Source: Halobacteriovorax sp. (lineage in GTDB: Bacteria; Bdellovibrionota; Bacteriovoracia; Bacteriovoracales; Bacteriovoracaceae). Taken from it: a stretch of 64,000 nucleotides of DNA. The stretch's first letter is position 1. Each line of letters starts with the position of its first letter. Made by a program: the position numbers and the translations under genes. Shown here one piece after another: positions 60,780-64,000 of this stretch. The stretch covers positions 186,001-250,000 of the forward strand of contig PBIO01000014.1 of the NCBI GenBank assembly GCA_002720865.1. Reading direction: 5' to 3'. The notes under the pieces were generated by a model. That model saw nothing but the letters and a program-made list of their open reading frames with translations, made no database searches and was not told where the DNA came from.

Positions 60780-62663
60780 ATGAGTCAGATTAATAAACTA
60801 GAGGAACTAATAAAGTACCATAAAGCTCTATATTACCAGGGTCGTCCAGAAATTAACGATCTTGAATATGATAAATTAGAAGAAGAGCTTAGAAAATTAG
60901 ACCCTAAAAATAAAACACTACAAATCGTCGGGACCACTACAACTGGGACTAAGGTCAAACACAACACGAAAATGTTGTCTTTGAATAAAACTTATAAAAT
61001 AGAAGAACTAGAAAAATGGGCCGAAAATAAGGAAGTTGTAAGTACATTAAAAATAGATGGTGTAAGTTGTTCAATAATCTTCGAAGATGGCATTCTCAAC
61101 CTTGGAAAAACTCGTGGTGATGGGAGCTTTGGAGAGGATATTACTGATAAGTTATTATGGATTAAATCTATTCCTAAAAAATTAGTAAACTCGAATCAAT
61201 CAGTTGAAATAAGAGGAGAATTATTTTGTACTGAATCTGATTTCTTTTCTCTTACAAAAGAAATGGTGAAAATTGGTCTCGAAAAGCCAACTTCCCAAAG
61301 AAATATTGTTGCAGGACTTATTTCTAGGAAGGAAAACATAGAACTTTGTCGATATATACAATTTCGCGCGTTTGATATTATTGCAGAAGATATCAAAATT
61401 AAGTCTGAAAAAGAAAAAGAGACTATTCTAAAAAAAATGGGTTTCATTCCAGAAGAATTTACTCTTCATGAGAATATTAAAACAATAAAAGAGGAAGTTG
61501 AAAGAGCAAGGCTATTTATGTCAGAGGGTGATTACCAAATAGATGGACTAGTTTTCACTTATAACGAATATAGTTTACATAAAGAATTAGGTGCAACGGC
61601 CCATCATCCTAGGTATAAAATTGCATTCAAATACCAGGGAGACACAAAAGAAACTGTAATCGAGGATATAACTTGGCAAGTTTCAAGGAATGGGATTTTG
61701 ACTCCAGTAGCAGAGGTAACCCCGATTGATTTAAGCGGAGCTAAAATATCTAGAGTTACTCTTCATAATTATGGAATGGTTAACCAGTACGAATTAAAAA
61801 AAGGTGACACGATAGAAATTGTTCGCTCCGGAGAGGTTATTCCTAAATTTCTTAGTGTGATTAAGAGATCTAAAGGAAAAGTCGTATATCCAAAAACTTG
61901 CCCTTCTTGTAATGAAGGGGTGAGCGTTGTTGATATCAGAATTCTTTGTACTAATCCGACCTGTCCGGCACAGGTAAAAGAAGGAATTTTAAACTTCGTA
62001 CAAAAGATAGGAATAGACGATTTAAGCTCTAAAAGACTCGAAGAAATGATTTCTAAGGGAATCGTCTCTAAGATAGAGGATTTATATAAAATAAAAAAGA
62101 ATGATCTTCTTGTCCTTGATAAGTTTAAAGAAAAGCTAGAAGGAAAATTACTAACGAATATTTCAAATTCGAAAAATACGGACTTAGCAACTTTTTTAAG
62201 TGCTTTGGGAATAAGTGGTGGGGCAATAAATAAATGTGAGAAAGTTGTTCATTCTGGAATCAATACTATAGAAAAAATATTGGATCTAAAATTGAATGAG
62301 CTTGTTGCTGTAGAAGGATTTGCTGAAAAATCAGCTACAGACTTCTTAGAATCACTACAAACAAAACATGAAACAATTAAAAATCTAGTTAAATTGGGAT
62401 TTTCTTTCAAAAGTGAAAATAAAAAAACAGACGGTGCATTGACTGGTTTAAAAATTGCTATCACGGGAACCTTATCTGAAAAGAGGACCGTTATAGAAAG
62501 TAAAATTAAAGAATCCGGTGGAGTCCTTGTAAGCAGCGTTTCGAAAAAAACAGACATATTGCTTACGAATCAACAGACATCATCATCTAGCAAGTATAAG
62601 AAAGCTACTGAACTCGGAATAAAAATATTATCCGAGGAAGAGTTATTAAAATTACTTAGCTAG
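60780..62663 (+). CDS. ligA: NAD-dependent DNA ligase
   Basis: 627 residues, slightly shorter than the usual ~670. Adenylation: Lys91 in LKIDG, RGDGSFGEDIT, and the VEIRGELF motif. OB fold (QVSRNGILTPVAEV), zinc finger cysteines CPSC and CTNPTC near 375-400, helix-hairpin-helix, and a C-terminal BRCT (KIAITGTLSEKRTVIE). It seals Okazaki fragments. It may be a divergent copy, since ends and linkers are shortened, so a second ligase elsewhere cannot be excluded. Confidence 0.93.
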   Translation: MSQINKLEELIKYHKALYYQGRPEINDLEYDKLEEELRKLDPKNKTLQIVGTTTTGTKVKHNTKMLSLNKTYKIEELEKWAENKEVVSTLKIDGVSCSIIFEDGILNLGKTRGDGSFGEDITDKLLWIKSIPKKLVNSNQSVEIRGELFCTESDFFSLTKEMVKIGLEKPTSQRNIVAGLISRKENIELCRYIQFRAFDIIAEDIKIKSEKEKETILKKMGFIPEEFTLHENIKTIKEEVERARLFMSEGDYQIDGLVFTYNEYSLHKELGATAHHPRYKIAFKYQGDTKETVIEDITWQVSRNGILTPVAEVTPIDLSGAKISRVTLHNYGMVNQYELKKGDTIEIVRSGEVIPKFLSVIKRSKGKVVYPKTCPSCNEGVSVVDIRILCTNPTCPAQVKEGILNFVQKIGIDDLSSKRLEEMISKGIVSKIEDLYKIKKNDLLVLDKFKEKLEGKLLTNISNSKNTDLATFLSALGISGGAINKCEKVVHSGINTIEKILDLKLNELVAVEGFAEKSATDFLESLQTKHETIKNLVKLGFSFKSENKKTDGALTGLKIAITGTLSEKRTVIESKIKESGGVLVSSVSKKTDILLTNQQTSSSSKYKKATELGIKILSEEELLKLLS

Positions 62664-62673
62664 GAGTGGCCTT

Positions 62674-64000
62674 ATAAAATCTAAATCTAACTTTGTCTGC
62701 AATAATTGCGGGCACGCGACTATCAAATGGAGCGGAAAGTGTAATGAATGTAATTCATGGAACGCATACGTAGAAAAAAACCTTAACAAAAATAGTTCAA
62801 GAAGTTCGGGAGCAATTACTGTATCAGCAAAAGAGCTAATCGATATAAACTTCGATAAAAATGAATATCACACTACTGGATTCAAAGAATTTGATAGAGT
62901 ATTGGGAGGAGGGATGATCGAAGGAGGCCTATACCTTATTGGGGGTGAGCCAGGTGTAGGAAAATCTACCCTTATAACGTTGGTTTTAAATAACCTTAAC
63001 GTCTTACATAAAAAGAGAGGTCTTTACATTAGTGGTGAAGAAAGCTTATCGCAAATTGGAAGAAGAGCATTGCGTTTGGGAGTTGAGAAAAAAAACTTCT
63101 TGATGCTCAATGAGACATCATTACAGACCATAATTGAACAAATTAATTTGATCAAACCGAGCTTTATAGTTCTCGACTCAATTCAAACAACCATTTCAGA
63201 CGAAATAGCTTCTCCTGCTGGATCTATCTCGCAGGTAAGAGAAGTTACCCATGAGCTAATGAATAAAGTAAAAGAGAAAAATATTTCATGTTTTATAGTA
63301 GGACATATTACAAAGGAAGGAAGTATAGCAGGCCCTAAGATTTTAGAGCATATGGTTGACACAGTTATTTATTTTGAAGGAGATCAAAGTAACCAATATC
63401 GTTTACTAAGATCTGTAAAAAACAGATTTGGGTCAACTAATGAAATAGGTATTTTTAAGATGAGCGAAAAGGGACTAAGAGAAGTAGTTAATCCATTAAG
63501 TATTTTTATAAATAAGACCAAGAAAAATAGCTATGGAAATTCTCTCTCATGTGTTTTGCAGGGACTTAGGCCTTTGGTCATTGAGGTTCAGGCTTTGATT
63601 GTTGATAATCAATATGGAAACGGAAAAAGAGTGAGTCAGGGGATTGATAATAATAGAGTCGTAATGATTCTCGCAATTATAAAAAAATATCTAAATATAG
63701 ATCTTATCACTTCAGATATCTATATAAACACTGGGGGGGGATTAAAAATTGTAAGTAGCGAAATGGATTTATCTTTACTCATTTCAATATTGTCTTCTTA
63801 TAAATGCAAATCCCTATACAGGGATTATATTATTTTAGGAGAGATTAGTTTAACAGGTGAGGTTAAACCAATACCTAATCTTGAGACAAGGCTTAGAGAA
63901 CTAAAACATTTAGGATTTAAAAATATTTTAACCAGCAAAGTTTCTCTTGAAGAGATTACTAACTTGTCACTAGATCTAAATATTAAAACAATTGACCATA
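62674..64000 (+). CDS. radA: DNA repair protein RadA (3' end outside window)
   Basis: About 442 visible residues. Zinc finger CNNCG with CNEC at the N-terminus, Walker A GGEPGVGKST near residue 90, the KNRFGSTNEIG motif, and the Lon-like C-terminal domain running off the window. RadA is a RecA-like branch-migration helicase. No ATG, GTG or TTG exists in frame; the codon that fits the family start (followed by KSKSNFVC) is ATA at 62674, seven bases after AGGAG, which itself overlaps the ligA stop. An unusual start, an RNA edit or a sequence error are options. Confidence 0.9.
   Translation, partial: MKSKSNFVCNNCGHATIKWSGKCNECNSWNAYVEKNLNKNSSRSSGAITVSAKELIDINFDKNEYHTTGFKEFDRVLGGGMIEGGLYLIGGEPGVGKSTLITLVLNNLNVLHKKRGLYISGEESLSQIGRRALRLGVEKKNFLMLNETSLQTIIEQINLIKPSFIVLDSIQTTISDEIASPAGSISQVREVTHELMNKVKEKNISCFIVGHITKEGSIAGPKILEHMVDTVIYFEGDQSNQYRLLRSVKNRFGSTNEIGIFKMSEKGLREVVNPLSIFINKTKKNSYGNSLSCVLQGLRPLVIEVQALIVDNQYGNGKRVSQGIDNNRVVMILAIIKKYLNIDLITSDIYINTGGGLKIVSSEMDLSLLISILSSYKCKSLYRDYIILGEISLTGEVKPIPNLETRLRELKHLGFKNILTSKVSLEEITNLSLDLNIKTIDH

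Overview
This 64 kb window looks like the replication-origin region of an AT-rich member of the Bdellovibrionota, most likely a marine Bacteriovoracaceae (Halobacteriovorax/Bacteriovorax-like) predator. That assignment is inference from low GC, from gene order (dnaN-recF-gyrB-gyrA on one side of the origin, rpmH-rnpA-yidD-yidC-mnmE-mnmG-rsmG-parA-parB on the other) and from general protein character. No 16S gene is present to confirm it. I see no tRNA, rRNA, IS element, prophage or CRISPR array.

Layout. (1) 1-13.2 kb, minus strand: the membrane arm of respiratory complex I (nuoA, H, J, K, L, M, N), with no peripheral-arm genes, runs into a tight string of seven very hydrophobic, poorly conserved ORFs. 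These look like a degenerate second set of complex-I/hydrogenase membrane-arm subunits. A partial GYF-like gene follows. (2) 13.4-23.2 kb, plus strand: mfd, two parvulin/SurA-type chaperones, pdxA, uvrA and a SpoU-type RNA methyltransferase. (3) 23.2-26.6 kb, minus: riboflavin operon ribD-ribE-ribBA-ribH. (4) 26.8-28.0 kb, plus: a secreted Cys/Arg-repeat protein of unknown function. (5) 28.1-39.9 kb, minus: dnaA, the 581-bp oriC gap with DnaA boxes, dnaN, recF, gyrB, gyrA, a TPR protein, then atpZ-like, atpI-like, atpB and atpE, ending at a strong terminator. (6) 40.2-48.6 kb, plus: rpmH to parB and a bactofilin. (7) 48.7-54.6 kb, plus: atpF'-atpF-atpH-atpA-atpG-atpD-atpC with a candidate promoter and a clear terminator. 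(8) 54.7-64 kb: a 664-aa unknown protein, a lytic transglycosylase/patatin pair on the minus strand, a secreted barrel-like protein, ligA and the start of radA.

How it fits together. Replication initiation, topology and segregation genes surround oriC, and genes on both sides mostly point away from it. The F-type ATP synthase is split across the origin: the a and c subunits lie downstream of gyrA, and b, b' and F1 lie downstream of parAB. Two parS-type palindromes (TGTTCCACGTGGAACA type) lie near parAB. A second, different palindrome (GGTCCTATAGGACC) occurs four times at 27/27/24-bp spacing inside mnmE and once just after parB, bracketing the parS-par region. I consider this the most interesting non-gene signal in the window, followed by the degenerate complex-I-like cluster. 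All functional calls are from reading the sequence; no database search was possible.
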